From Gemmatimonadota bacterium (GTDB lineage: Bacteria; Gemmatimonadota; Gemmatimonadetes; Gemmatimonadales; Gemmatimonadaceae): a stretch of 37,939 bases of DNA. The notes under the pieces are model-generated. The model saw only the letters and a list, made by a program, of their open reading frames with translations, searched no databases and had not been told where the DNA came from. The stretch spans positions 1-37,939 of the forward strand of contig JARIEY010000009.1 of the NCBI GenBank assembly GCA_031127085.1, in the 5' to 3' direction. Positions 10,008 through 18,780 of this stretch are shown in pieces. Each line of letters begins with the position of its first letter. Position 1 is the stretch's first letter. A program made the translations under genes and the position numbers.

Positions 10008-10108
10008 CCGGAGCGGGTTGGGCTCGGGTGCATGCCCCGGGGCCGGGCCGCTGCGGGCACCTGCTCTCCGGAACTGCGGCTGCCCGTAGGACGTTACTGA
10101 GGGAGCCA

Positions 10109-10143
10109 ACGCCGGCGACGTCCACAACGGATGTCGCCGGTGT
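10109..10143. promoter_or_regulatory. Strong stem-loop in the leader of the terC-family gene
   Basis: ACGCCGGCGACGTCC-ACAAC-GGATGTCGCCGGTGT: 15-bp stem including two G:U pairs, 5-nt loop, 21 nt before the ATG at 10165. Confidence 0.4.
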
Positions 10144-10164
10144 CATATCTGCCTCTTCGGTCCC

Positions 10165-11127
10165 ATGGAACATACTGGCACGCCGATGCTTTATGCGGGC
10201 TTCACCGCGCTTGTTGTGGTGCTGCTCGCCGTCGATTTCCTGCTCCTGCGCGCGCAGGGGAGCCACAAGGTATCGGTCAAGGAAGCCGCCCTCTGGTCGG
10301 TGGTCTGGGTGTTCGCCGCGGCCGCCTTTGGCGGCTGGTTCTGGTGGCACCTGAACGGGACGTATGGCCCCACGGTGGCCAACGAGAAGACGCTCCAATA
10401 CGCGACGGGCTACCTCATCGAGAAGGGGCTCGCCATCGAGAACGTCTTCGTCTGGATTACGATCTTCTCCTACTTCGCTATTCCGGCCGAGCTCCAGAAG
10501 CGCGTCCTGCTCTGGGGCGTGGTGGGGGCGATCGCGATGCGGGCGGTGCTCATTTACCTGGGCGCGCTGCTCATTGAGCAGTTCACGTGGATCTTCTACG
10601 TGTTCGGCCTGTTCCTGATCGCGACGGGCATCAAGATGTTCTTCTTCACGGGCAAGAAGAGCGACCTCGGCACCAACCCGCTGCTGCGGTGGCTGCGTGG
10701 TCACCTGCGCATCACCGACACGCTGCACGGCGAGCAGTTCTCCGTGCTCGAGGCGGGCAAGCGCGCGCTGACGCCGCTGGCCCTGGTGCTGGTGCTGGTG
10801 GAAGTGAGCGACGTGATCTTCGCCGTGGACAGCATTCCCGCGATCTTCGCGGTGACGGGCGATCCGTTCGTCGTCTTCACTGCGAACACGTTCGCCATTC
10901 TCGGCCTGCGCGCGATGTACTTCATGCTGGCCGACATGGCGGATCACTTCCATCTGCTCGGCTACGGCTTGGCCGTGATCGTCACCCTGGTCGGCGTGAA
11001 GATGATGCTGATGGACATCTACAAGATCCCGATTCTGGCGATGCTCGGCACCGTGGGCGTCGTGCTGGTGCTGTCGGTCGTGGCGAGTTTGATGGTGAAG
11101 CCGCCGGCCGCCGCGCGCGGGGCGTAA
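10165..11127 (+). CDS. TerC family integral membrane protein (Alx/TerC)
   Basis: LVEVSDVIFAVDSIPAIFAVTGDPFVVFTANTFAILGLRAMYFMLADM, the TerC signature; multiple TM segments. Confidence 0.95.
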   Translation: MEHTGTPMLYAGFTALVVVLLAVDFLLLRAQGSHKVSVKEAALWSVVWVFAAAAFGGWFWWHLNGTYGPTVANEKTLQYATGYLIEKGLAIENVFVWITIFSYFAIPAELQKRVLLWGVVGAIAMRAVLIYLGALLIEQFTWIFYVFGLFLIATGIKMFFFTGKKSDLGTNPLLRWLRGHLRITDTLHGEQFSVLEAGKRALTPLALVLVLVEVSDVIFAVDSIPAIFAVTGDPFVVFTANTFAILGLRAMYFMLADMADHFHLLGYGLAVIVTLVGVKMMLMDIYKIPILAMLGTVGVVLVLSVVASLMVKPPAAARGA

Positions 11128-11153
11128 TCGCGCGCCGCTGGGTGGCGCGCGAT
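11127..11153. terminator. GC-rich hairpin starting at the terC stop codon
   Basis: ATCGCGCGCC-GCTGGGT-GGCGCGCGAT: 10-bp perfect stem, 7-nt loop. Confidence 0.5.
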
Positions 11154-11176
11154 GTGAGGGAACATCATGCGACGGA

Positions 11177-11200
11177 ACGCCGTGCGATTGCGCACGGCGT
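11177..11200. terminator. Second hairpin between terC and the CYTH gene (terminator or leader)
   Basis: ACGCCGTGCG-ATTG-CGCACGGCGT: 10-bp perfect stem, 4-nt loop, 23 nt upstream of the ATG at 11224. Confidence 0.4.
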
Positions 11201-11223
11201 CTCCTTGGCACCACTCTTTTCCC

Positions 11224-11742
11224 ATGCCACGCAACATTGAGATTAAGGCGCGCATCGCCAGCGTTGCCGCGCTGGTGCCGAGGGCCGCGGCGATCGCCAA
11301 TCAGGGACCGACGCAGATTGCGCAGGATGACACGTTCTTTCCCTGCGACGCGGGGCGACTGAAGTTGCGCGCCTTCAGCGATGGCAGCGGTGAGCTGATC
11401 TTCTACCGCCGTGCCGATCAGCAGGGGCCCAAGGAGTCATACTACCTGTTGTCGCGCACCGCCGATGCGGCCGCGCTGCGGGAGCTGATGACTCAGGCGT
11501 ACGGACAGCGTGGGCGCGTGGTGAAGCAGCGGACGCTCTTCCTGGCGCAGCGCACGCGCATCCATCTGGATGTGGTCGACGGGTTGGGCGACTTCCTCGA
11601 GTTGGAGGTCGTGCTCGAGGACCACGAATCGACGGCGACCGGCGTGGCCGTGGCCCACGAGGTGATGGCGTCGCTGGGCGTGGCGCCGTCGCAGTTGATC
11701 GACGGCGCATACGTGGATCTCCTCTCGGCGGGCTCGGCGTAG
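11224..11742 (+). CDS. CYTH-domain protein (class IV adenylate cyclase / triphosphate tunnel metalloenzyme family)
   Basis: MPRNIEIKARI (ExExK-type start), LKLRAFSDGSGELIFYRRAD, HLDVVDGLGDFLELEVVL. Confidence 0.9.
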   Translation: MPRNIEIKARIASVAALVPRAAAIANQGPTQIAQDDTFFPCDAGRLKLRAFSDGSGELIFYRRADQQGPKESYYLLSRTADAAALRELMTQAYGQRGRVVKQRTLFLAQRTRIHLDVVDGLGDFLELEVVLEDHESTATGVAVAHEVMASLGVAPSQLIDGAYVDLLSAGSA

Positions 11743-11760
11743 CCGGCGCGTGCCGCGCTG

Positions 11761-13581
11761 CTACAGTGCCGGACGCTTGAGGTGCACCGTGGTCGCTTCC
11801 TGGATCTGGTGCGCAACGCTCAGAAGCACATCGTCGTGGAAGAGTGCGCCGGTGATCACGCCCCCGATGGGCTGAGGCGAGAGTGTCGGACGCGCCCGCG
11901 TGGTGTCGGCGCGTTGGCCGGGGAACCCGAACTGCGGCACGTCGAACTTGTACGGGACTACGACGCACGGATGTCCCGTCTGCGCATTGGGCGCCACATC
12001 GGCCGTCGGCGCGCCGATGAAGCAGTCCAGGTCCCTCATGAACACGCCCCACGCCTGCACCAGCGCCAGCCGGCGGCGCTGGTTCTGCACGTACTCGAAA
12101 GCGCGCACCGCGCGGCCGGCCACGAAGCGCGGGTTCCAGTCGGCGGGTGCCATAGGGCTGGTAGAGGCTGGGGCATTGCCGAACGGCGCGGGGGCACGCC
12201 CCGGGATAGGGGCCGGAAGCGCATTGAGGTCGAGGCCTATCTCCTTTGCCTTGCGCTGCACATACGCGTCGAATGCCGCCGCATATTCCACGTTCAGGCT
12301 CCCCTGGCCGACGCCGGCCACCGTAGGCCGCGCACCAATCTCCCGTGGCTTTACGCCCAGCGACTTCAGCGTGTCGACCAATTCCTTGGGGGCGGCCGGG
12401 TCCACCCCGATGCGCAGCGTGGAGAGCTTCAGCGCGCGATCGAAGTGGAACGGCGTGGTGATCGTCGATGGATCCTTGTCATCGACGCCGTGGTAGGCGT
12501 TGAAGACCATCGCGCAGTCTTCTGCCGTGCGGCAGAGCGGTCCCACGCGATCCTGCGACCAGGCGAGCACCATCCCGCCGTGCCGTGTGGTGCGTCCAAA
12601 TGTTGGGCGCAGTGCGCTCAGCCCGCAGCGAATGGCTGGCGAGACGATGGAGCCCTGCGTCTCCGTGCCGATCGCGAATGCCACGCAGCCGGCGGCAGTC
12701 GCAGAGGCTGGGCCGGCCGATGATCCGCTTGAACCGATGCTGAGGTTCCACGGGTTGTTGGTGCGACCACCAAACCACTGGTCATTCTGCGCAAACAGCC
12801 CCGTGGAAAGCTTGGCCACGAGTACCGCACCGGCGTTGCGCAACCGCACGACGATCTCGGCGTCCTCGTCGATGACGCGGTCCTTGAAATCCGAGGCCCC
12901 CCACGTGGTGGGAACGCCGCCTCGCGTACTGAACAGGTCCTTGAGGCCATAGGGCAGGCCGTGCAGTGGACCGCGGTATTTGCCGGCAGCGATCTCCTGA
13001 TCGGCGCCTCGCGCCTCCTCGCGCGCCGACGCTTCCATGAGCGTCACCACACAGTTCAGCGTGGGGTTCAGCCGCTTCAGGCGTTCCAGGTAAATGTCGG
13101 TGAGCCGCACGGAGGTCAACTTGCGGGCCTTGATCAATGCGGCCTGACGGTGCGCCGGGAGGAACGCGATGTCCTCGTCACTCGCCGGCACCGCACCCTT
13201 GAAGGGACGCACGGTGAATGCGGTGCGCGCAAAGGCCGCCGCGCCACGCTCGCGGAGCAGCGTGTCCAACAGCGCGCCGGTCCCGCCAGGATAGGCCTGG
13301 AACTGGAGCGCCGGCGCCTCGCCATTGCCGAGTGGCAGCGGGGGCGTTCCCTGCGCGGGTGCCTGAGGCGGAGTGAACGAGGGATCGTCTGCCACGAGCG
13401 GATCGGGCACCGGCGCGCCCATGGCCCGCGCGGCCGATGCGCCGAAGGTGCTCGCCGCTGCCGCGGCCAGCGAATAGAGCATGAAATGTCTGCGGTCGAT
13501 GCCGCTCTCGGCTTCCAGTCGTTCCGCCATCGCGGCGATTCGGGGTTCCAGGGCGTCGAGGCGATCGTGATCGATGCTCAT
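11761..13581 (-). CDS. Amidase (amidase signature family) with Tat-like N-terminus
   Basis: PLHGLPYGLKDLFSTRG, WNLSIGSSGSSAGPASATAAGCVAFAIGTETQGSIVSPA (Ser-Ser-Lys type amidase signature); IDRRHFMLYSLAAAAAST leader; start MSIDHDRLD at 13581. Confidence 0.92.
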   Translation of the reverse strand: MSIDHDRLDALEPRIAAMAERLEAESGIDRRHFMLYSLAAAAASTFGASAARAMGAPVPDPLVADDPSFTPPQAPAQGTPPLPLGNGEAPALQFQAYPGGTGALLDTLLRERGAAAFARTAFTVRPFKGAVPASDEDIAFLPAHRQAALIKARKLTSVRLTDIYLERLKRLNPTLNCVVTLMEASAREEARGADQEIAAGKYRGPLHGLPYGLKDLFSTRGGVPTTWGASDFKDRVIDEDAEIVVRLRNAGAVLVAKLSTGLFAQNDQWFGGRTNNPWNLSIGSSGSSAGPASATAAGCVAFAIGTETQGSIVSPAIRCGLSALRPTFGRTTRHGGMVLAWSQDRVGPLCRTAEDCAMVFNAYHGVDDKDPSTITTPFHFDRALKLSTLRIGVDPAAPKELVDTLKSLGVKPREIGARPTVAGVGQGSLNVEYAAAFDAYVQRKAKEIGLDLNALPAPIPGRAPAPFGNAPASTSPMAPADWNPRFVAGRAVRAFEYVQNQRRRLALVQAWGVFMRDLDCFIGAPTADVAPNAQTGHPCVVVPYKFDVPQFGFPGQRADTTRARPTLSPQPIGGVITGALFHDDVLLSVAHQIQEATTVHLKRPAL

Positions 13582-13775
13582 TGCGGTCTCTGGTAGGGGC
13601 GGCTGGCGCAACAGACGTGCCCAGAGTTTATGCCCCCGCGCCTTCAAGCGGCAGAGCGGCGCAGATGGCGGCCGCCGGGCGTCGAGTCAGGGCGGCCGCG
13701 TTCGTGTCGGCGTCCTCCCTCGCGAACGGCGGCCCGTTCCTGCTAGCTTCCCCAGTCCCCCAACGAGCGAGTGCG

Positions 13776-14381
13776 ATGCGCTTTCCCTATCCGGTCGTGC
13801 TGAGTGCGCTCGTGGTCGCCTGCAGCGGCGGCGGAGATTCAACGGCCCCCGGCGACACGGCCGGCGTGGCGTCGGTTTCGCTCAATGTCACCTCCGCGCA
13901 GTTGGGGGTTGGGCAGACGCTCCAACTCTCGGCGACGCCGCTGACCAGCACGGGGACGGTTACGTCGGGCACGGCCTCGTGGAGTTCGAGTGCGCCGGCC
14001 GTGGCAACGGTGTCATCCACTGGGCTCGTCAGCGCGGTGGCCGCCGGTGTGTCGACGATCTCGGCGGCAGTCGGCGGCCGCACGGGGACGGCCACCGTCA
14101 CCGTAAGCGCCGCCGGGGGAGCGTATCCGCTGGCGGCGGAAGTCACGATGCCCGGCAATACGTTCTCGCCGTTTCTCACCACCATTGGTGTGGGCGGCAC
14201 CGTCACGTTCCGGTTCGGCTCCGTCGATCACAACGTGCTCTTCGCGGCCATCACCGGGCGGCCGGCCGACATCCAGATCACGCGCAACGTCAACGTCGCG
14301 CGCACGTTCAACGCGCGCGGCCTCTTCCCGTACGACTGCTCCGTGCATCCGGGGATGAGCGGGCAGGTGGAAGTGAAGTAG
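13776..14381 (+). CDS. Lipoprotein with Ig-like (Big2) domain fused to a C-terminal cupredoxin-like domain
   Basis: MRFPYPVVLSALVVACSGGGDSTAPG (lipobox VVAC); VASVSLNVTSAQLGVGQTLQLSATPL...WSSSAPAVATVSSTGLVSAVAAG (Big2); VTFRFGSVDHNV...FPYDCSVHPGMSGQVEVK (H, C-x2-H-x2-M copper-ligand pattern). Confidence 0.85.
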   Translation: MRFPYPVVLSALVVACSGGGDSTAPGDTAGVASVSLNVTSAQLGVGQTLQLSATPLTSTGTVTSGTASWSSSAPAVATVSSTGLVSAVAAGVSTISAAVGGRTGTATVTVSAAGGAYPLAAEVTMPGNTFSPFLTTIGVGGTVTFRFGSVDHNVLFAAITGRPADIQITRNVNVARTFNARGLFPYDCSVHPGMSGQVEVK

Positions 14382-14393
14382 CCCTCGCCTCGC

Positions 14394-15692
14394 CTACTTC
14401 GTGACGCCCTGGAACGTCGGGGTGTAGCCCGGGAAGATGAGGTCGAGGTTCGGGTTGCCCAGCCGGTTCTTCACGATCTCGGCGAGCACGTCGCGGTGAT
14501 CCACCGTCACCTTCACGTCCTGGCTGTCGGCCAGATTTTCCCGCGCCAGCGGCATCCAGTTCTTGGTGTGCACGCGGCCGCCGGCGATCTGCTTGCCCAT
14601 GACGAACATGCAGCTGCCGCGCCCGTGGTCCGTGCCCTGCGAGCCGTTCTCACGAACATTCCGGCCGAACTCCGACATCGCCACGACCGTCACGTTGTAG
14701 TTGCCGTTGCCCTGTAGCACGTCGGCCCAGAAGGCGCCCAGCCCGTTGGAGAAGTCGGTCATCAGCGTGGCCATCAGCCCCGACAGCGGATTCTGCGTCT
14801 GGTGCGTGTCCCAGCCGCCGATGTCCACCTGGATCGCCTCCACGCCCACGTCCGCCTTGATGAGCGCGGCCGCCGATCGCAGGCCGCGACCAAAGCTCGA
14901 GTTGGGATACGTGGCCCCGTTGGCCGGCGCGTAGGTGCTGATGTTGAGCGAGGCCAGCAGCGAGAGCGTGGCGGCGGCGTCGAGCGCGGCGCTGCGCACG
15001 GGTTCTTCGGTCAGCGCGTAGTTGGCGTTGAGCCAGGCCTGACGTGCCGTGCGCGTGGTGCTGCTGCCGGCCAGCACGTAGTTCGCGGGATCCGGGATGG
15101 GGAGCACTTTCGGGGCTCCCTCGAGTGCGTTGGGGAGTCCCTGCGACACCGACAGTGCGCGCAGCGTCGCGGCGGTGCTCATGGGCGGCACGGTGGCGAG
15201 GTGCCGGCCGAGCCAGCCGGTAGAAACCGAGGGATCAGCGGCCTTGCCGACTTCGATGAACCGTTGGGCATCGAAGTGCGACCGTGAGTTGTACGAGAGG
15301 CCAGCGCCCTGAATCACCAGCAACTGGCCGGCCTGATAGCTCGGCAGCAGACCGAGCATCGCGGGCGCAAAGCCCCACATCGTGCTGTCGAGCGCCGTCG
15401 CCTTGGCGGTGCCAGAGGCGTCGGGGCGCGGGATCGCGATGGTCGAGCGCCCTGTGTAGTAGTTGGTGTCGCCCCACGGGACGCACAACGACAGCCCGTC
15501 CGCACCGCCGCGCATGAACACGTGCACGATGATGTCGCGCGTGCTCGCGGTCGGAGCGAGGATGACCCGTGGGAGCCACTCAGGGACGGCGGCGGCGAAA
15601 ACCGACGCGCCCGCCGCGTTCATCACGAATCGGCGCCGCGAGAGCGCGGCGTATTCGTCGCAGCCGCAGGCTTCGTGTTCGCGATCGCTCAT
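14394..15692 (-). CDS. DUF1501 family protein with Tat-like leader
   Basis: LSRRRFVMNAAGASVFAAAVPEWLP leader; IIVHVFMRGGADGLSLCVPWGD, VQVDIGGWDTHQTQN, VVAMSEFGRNVRENGSQGTDHGRGSCMFVMG are DUF1501 hallmarks. Confidence 0.93.
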   Translation of the reverse strand: MSDREHEACGCDEYAALSRRRFVMNAAGASVFAAAVPEWLPRVILAPTASTRDIIVHVFMRGGADGLSLCVPWGDTNYYTGRSTIAIPRPDASGTAKATALDSTMWGFAPAMLGLLPSYQAGQLLVIQGAGLSYNSRSHFDAQRFIEVGKAADPSVSTGWLGRHLATVPPMSTAATLRALSVSQGLPNALEGAPKVLPIPDPANYVLAGSSTTRTARQAWLNANYALTEEPVRSAALDAAATLSLLASLNISTYAPANGATYPNSSFGRGLRSAAALIKADVGVEAIQVDIGGWDTHQTQNPLSGLMATLMTDFSNGLGAFWADVLQGNGNYNVTVVAMSEFGRNVRENGSQGTDHGRGSCMFVMGKQIAGGRVHTKNWMPLARENLADSQDVKVTVDHRDVLAEIVKNRLGNPNLDLIFPGYTPTFQGVTK

Positions 15693-15714
15693 CGCCGGCT
15701 CCGGGGGCTAGGGC

Positions 15715-17253
15715 TCAGTACCATTGGAAGGCGCTCGACGACAGGGCCAGGGCGAGCGTCTCACGGACGCGCGTGGCGTTGATGGTGCCGGCCGTGAGAT
15801 AGGTGGTCAGTTCGCCGCGCAGCGTCGCGTGCATTTCCCCGCCAAACGCCATGGCGTCAATCGTGTCGCAGATGGCCGCCGCGGTGGAACCGAACCGTGT
15901 GTACACGGCGTCCGACACGATGATCTGGCCGGAGGCGGAGTTGGCGATGGTCGACATCGAGTTCCATCGTGGCAGCACATTGCCCGACCAGTACTCCACG
16001 CGATCCGGGTACCCGTCCGGAGTCTCCCAGTCGAACATCACGTGCCCCATCTGCGAGAGCATGCCGCGCATCGTGCTGAGCGAGGCGGCGGGAATCAGCG
16101 CGCCGCTGCCGCGCAGGGCGCTGATCATCAGATGGTACGGGCGCTTGTATCGTGCGGGCGCGGCAACCAGCCAGCTCTGCGTGAAGACCACGCGCAACAT
16201 CGCCTTGATGTCGCCGCCGGTCTGCGTGTACGCGCTGGCCACGGCGGCCACCTGCTCGGCGGTGGGGTCGGGGCGCACGAAGAACTTCAGCAGCTTCGTG
16301 GCAATGAATGTCGCCGTGCTGGGGTGCGCGATCAGGACGTCGAGCATCTGCTCCATGTCCGTTTGCCCCTGCCCGCTGTTCGTCGCGCGCTGGGGAATGG
16401 TGACCCCGAGGACGGTCTTGGCATTGAAGTCGTGCAACGCAGCGTTGAAGACGAACGCGCCCTGCGCGTTGAGCGTCCAGCCGGTGAGGCAGCGGCTCAA
16501 CTCGGCAACATCGTTCTGCGTGTACCCACCGTCGACGCCCACCGAATGAAGCTCGAGGATCTCGCGCGCGTAGTTCTGATTGGGCGAGCCGTTCCGATTG
16601 ACGTTGTTGTCGAGGTACGCCAGCATCGCCGGGCTGTGTGCGCTGGCCTTGAGCAGCGTCCCGAAATTGCCCAGCGCGTTCTTGCGAATGACCTCGCGAT
16701 GGTCGGCCACCATCAGGTAGCCGACCTTGTTGAAGTAGATCGTAAAGTGGTCGTTCCAGAACTCGACCATCCGCTCGTGCAACTGCCGCGGCGACATCAC
16801 CTGGCGATAGATCGTGGCATCGGTCAGCTGCTGCAGGATGGTGCCCTGGTTGGCCTGCACCAGCTGCGTCGGGAGCTGGTTGACCATCGGCCAGTTGGTA
16901 GCCACCGCGCTCTCGACCGCCGTGTCGTCGAGCGCGGCGGTATTGAGCTGGTACTCCAGAAAGCCCTTGTATCCCAGCTTGAGGGCGCGCTGCGCTTCGG
17001 CTGGCGTGAGACCGAACGTGATGCGCCGTGCGAGGCGCAACGCGGGACGCGACCAGCTTTCGGTGGCGGCAACGGCGGCCGGCGCGCGGCGCGGGTGGAA
17101 CAGCTCGGCCGTACTCAGGGTCGCTCGCGTGTCTGGCTGCGCAGGGGCCGCGCCACGCCGGCGCTGCCCCTCGGCGGAGCGGGGCACGGCAAGCGCCGCG
17201 AGCGCCGCCGCGCCGGCGGCGATGGCAGAGCGACGGCTGGACGGTTCGGTCAT
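15715..17253 (-). CDS. DUF1800 family protein with Tat-like leader
   Basis: SSRRSAIAAGAAALAALAVPRSAEG leader; RRITFGLTPAEAQ, RMVEFWNDHFTIYFNK, NENYAREI-like NQNYAREILELHSVGVDGGYTQNDVAELSRCLTGW. Confidence 0.93.
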   Translation of the reverse strand: MTEPSSRRSAIAAGAAALAALAVPRSAEGQRRRGAAPAQPDTRATLSTAELFHPRRAPAAVAATESWSRPALRLARRITFGLTPAEAQRALKLGYKGFLEYQLNTAALDDTAVESAVATNWPMVNQLPTQLVQANQGTILQQLTDATIYRQVMSPRQLHERMVEFWNDHFTIYFNKVGYLMVADHREVIRKNALGNFGTLLKASAHSPAMLAYLDNNVNRNGSPNQNYAREILELHSVGVDGGYTQNDVAELSRCLTGWTLNAQGAFVFNAALHDFNAKTVLGVTIPQRATNSGQGQTDMEQMLDVLIAHPSTATFIATKLLKFFVRPDPTAEQVAAVASAYTQTGGDIKAMLRVVFTQSWLVAAPARYKRPYHLMISALRGSGALIPAASLSTMRGMLSQMGHVMFDWETPDGYPDRVEYWSGNVLPRWNSMSTIANSASGQIIVSDAVYTRFGSTAAAICDTIDAMAFGGEMHATLRGELTTYLTAGTINATRVRETLALALSSSAFQWY

Positions 17254-17308
17254 CGACGAAGTCTCCCGGTCACGAATCAGCCCCGTAGGGCGTCGCTCTT
17301 CCCCTCGC

Positions 17309-17330
17309 CACGAGATCCCGCGATATCGTG
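17309..17330. promoter_or_regulatory. Inverted repeat in the gspE / DUF1800 intergenic region
   Basis: CACGAGAT-CCCGCG-ATATCGTG: 8-bp arms with one mismatch; overlaps the near-palindrome CCCGCGATATCGTGGG (17317-17332). Could be an operator or gspE terminator. Confidence 0.3.
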
Positions 17331-17368
17331 GGTGCTACAAACTGCTAAACAAACGCACGTTTTGCACC

Positions 17369-18778
17369 TCACGCGGTGACGCGCATCACTTCCTCTGTCG
17401 CCGTCTCCCCCAACGCCACACGCCGCTCGCCGTCGGCGCGCAGGGTGCGCATGCCGTCGGCCAGTGCCATGCGGCGAAGCGTCGTCGTGTCGGCGCCGCG
17501 CTGAACCGCCTCGCGCAGCGCATCGGTCATTACGAGCAACTCGTGAATGCCGGCGCGGCCGCGATAGCCCGTCTGGCGGCACCCGTCGCACCCGGCGCCT
17601 CGGCAGTCGATGCAGATCGTACGTACCAGGCGCTGCGCCAGGACGGCCTCCACGGTACTGGCCACGAGATACGGTTCAACCCCCAGTTCCCGCAGCCGCG
17701 TCAGCGCGCCGGCCGCGTCGTTGGTGTGAAGGGTCGAGAGCACGAGGTGGCCCGTCAGGGCGGCCTGCGTGGCGATGGCCGCCGTTTCGCCGTCGCGGAT
17801 CTCGCCGACCAGCATGATGTCGGGGTCCTGGCGCAGCATGGCGCGCAACGCCGAGGCAAAGGTGACGCCCGCCTTTTCGTGCACGGGGACCTGCGGGACG
17901 CCGGCAAGTTCGTACTCCACCGGGTCCTCCACGGCCAGAATCTTCTCGCGTCCGGTGCGCAGCGCCTCCACGGCGGCGTACAGGGTGGTCGTCTTGCCGC
18001 TGCCAGTGGGACCGGTCACCAGCACGATGCCGTGCGGACGCGCAATCGCGGCACGAAAGCGCGCGAGCGTGTCGTCGGCCATACCCAGCGCGTCAAGTGC
18101 GAACCGCCCGCGTGAGGCATCGAGCAGTCGCAGCACCACGCTTTCGCCGTGCAGGGTCGGCACGGTCGAAACGCGCACGTCGACGCCGCGATCCTGGAGC
18201 CGCAGACGGATTCGCCCGTCCTGCGGCACGCGCCGCTCGGCGATGTCGAGCTCCGCCATGATCTTGATGCGGCTCACCACGGCCGGCGCCAGCTGGCGTG
18301 GCGGCGACGGCGCGTCTTGCAGCACGCCATCCACGCGGTAGCGGACCCGCAGTTCACCGGCGTAGGTCTCGAGATGCACGTCCGAGGCGCGGGCCTGCAA
18401 CGCCTCGAGGATGAGCAAGTTCACCAGTCGAATCACCGGTGCTTCATTGGCCTGCGCCACGAGGTCGTCGAGCGCACGCACCGGATCCGGACCGCCGCGC
18501 GCGTCGGCGCCGAGCGCGTCTATCATCCCCTGCGCGGTGCTCTCGGCGCCGTAGACGCGCTGAATGGCGCGCCGCAGCGCCGGTTCATCGCCGCGTTCCA
18601 CAACGACGCGCGCGCCGCACAGCAGCGCGAGGTCGTCGAGTGCCTGCGACGCCGGTGTGTCGAGCCAGCTGGCAACGCGCAGCACGCCATCGCGCAACTC
18701 GAGCGGCAGCACGCCGTGCTGCTCGAGGTACGCGGCAGACGGCGCCGGCACGACAGGGACGAGGGCGAGCAGATCCAC
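17369..18778 (-). CDS. gspE: Type II secretion ATPase GspE
   Basis: Walker A VTGPTGSGKTTTLYAAVEAL, PVHEKAGVTFASALRAMLRQDPDIMLVGEIRDGETA, TGHLVLSTLHTNDAAGALTRL, C-terminal CIDCRGAGCDGCRQTGYRGRAGIHELL. GTG start. Confidence 0.95.
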   Translation of the reverse strand: MDLLALVPVVPAPSAAYLEQHGVLPLELRDGVLRVASWLDTPASQALDDLALLCGARVVVERGDEPALRRAIQRVYGAESTAQGMIDALGADARGGPDPVRALDDLVAQANEAPVIRLVNLLILEALQARASDVHLETYAGELRVRYRVDGVLQDAPSPPRQLAPAVVSRIKIMAELDIAERRVPQDGRIRLRLQDRGVDVRVSTVPTLHGESVVLRLLDASRGRFALDALGMADDTLARFRAAIARPHGIVLVTGPTGSGKTTTLYAAVEALRTGREKILAVEDPVEYELAGVPQVPVHEKAGVTFASALRAMLRQDPDIMLVGEIRDGETAAIATQAALTGHLVLSTLHTNDAAGALTRLRELGVEPYLVASTVEAVLAQRLVRTICIDCRGAGCDGCRQTGYRGRAGIHELLVMTDALREAVQRGADTTTLRRMALADGMRTLRADGERRVALGETATEEVMRVTA

Positions 18779-18780
18779 GG

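Noticed and set aside
10010-10164. Classic yybP-ykoY Mn riboswitch upstream of terC
   Set aside because: The expected conserved core (GGGGAGUAG and matching distal elements) was not found by eye; only a strong hairpin is supportable.
9823-11214. 463-aa minus-strand ORF opposite terC
   Set aside because: His/Glu/Arg-rich antisense shadow; TerC on the plus strand is unambiguous.
15724-17379. 551-aa plus-strand ORF opposite the DUF1800 gene
   Set aside because: Antisense shadow; DUF1800 motifs are on the minus strand.
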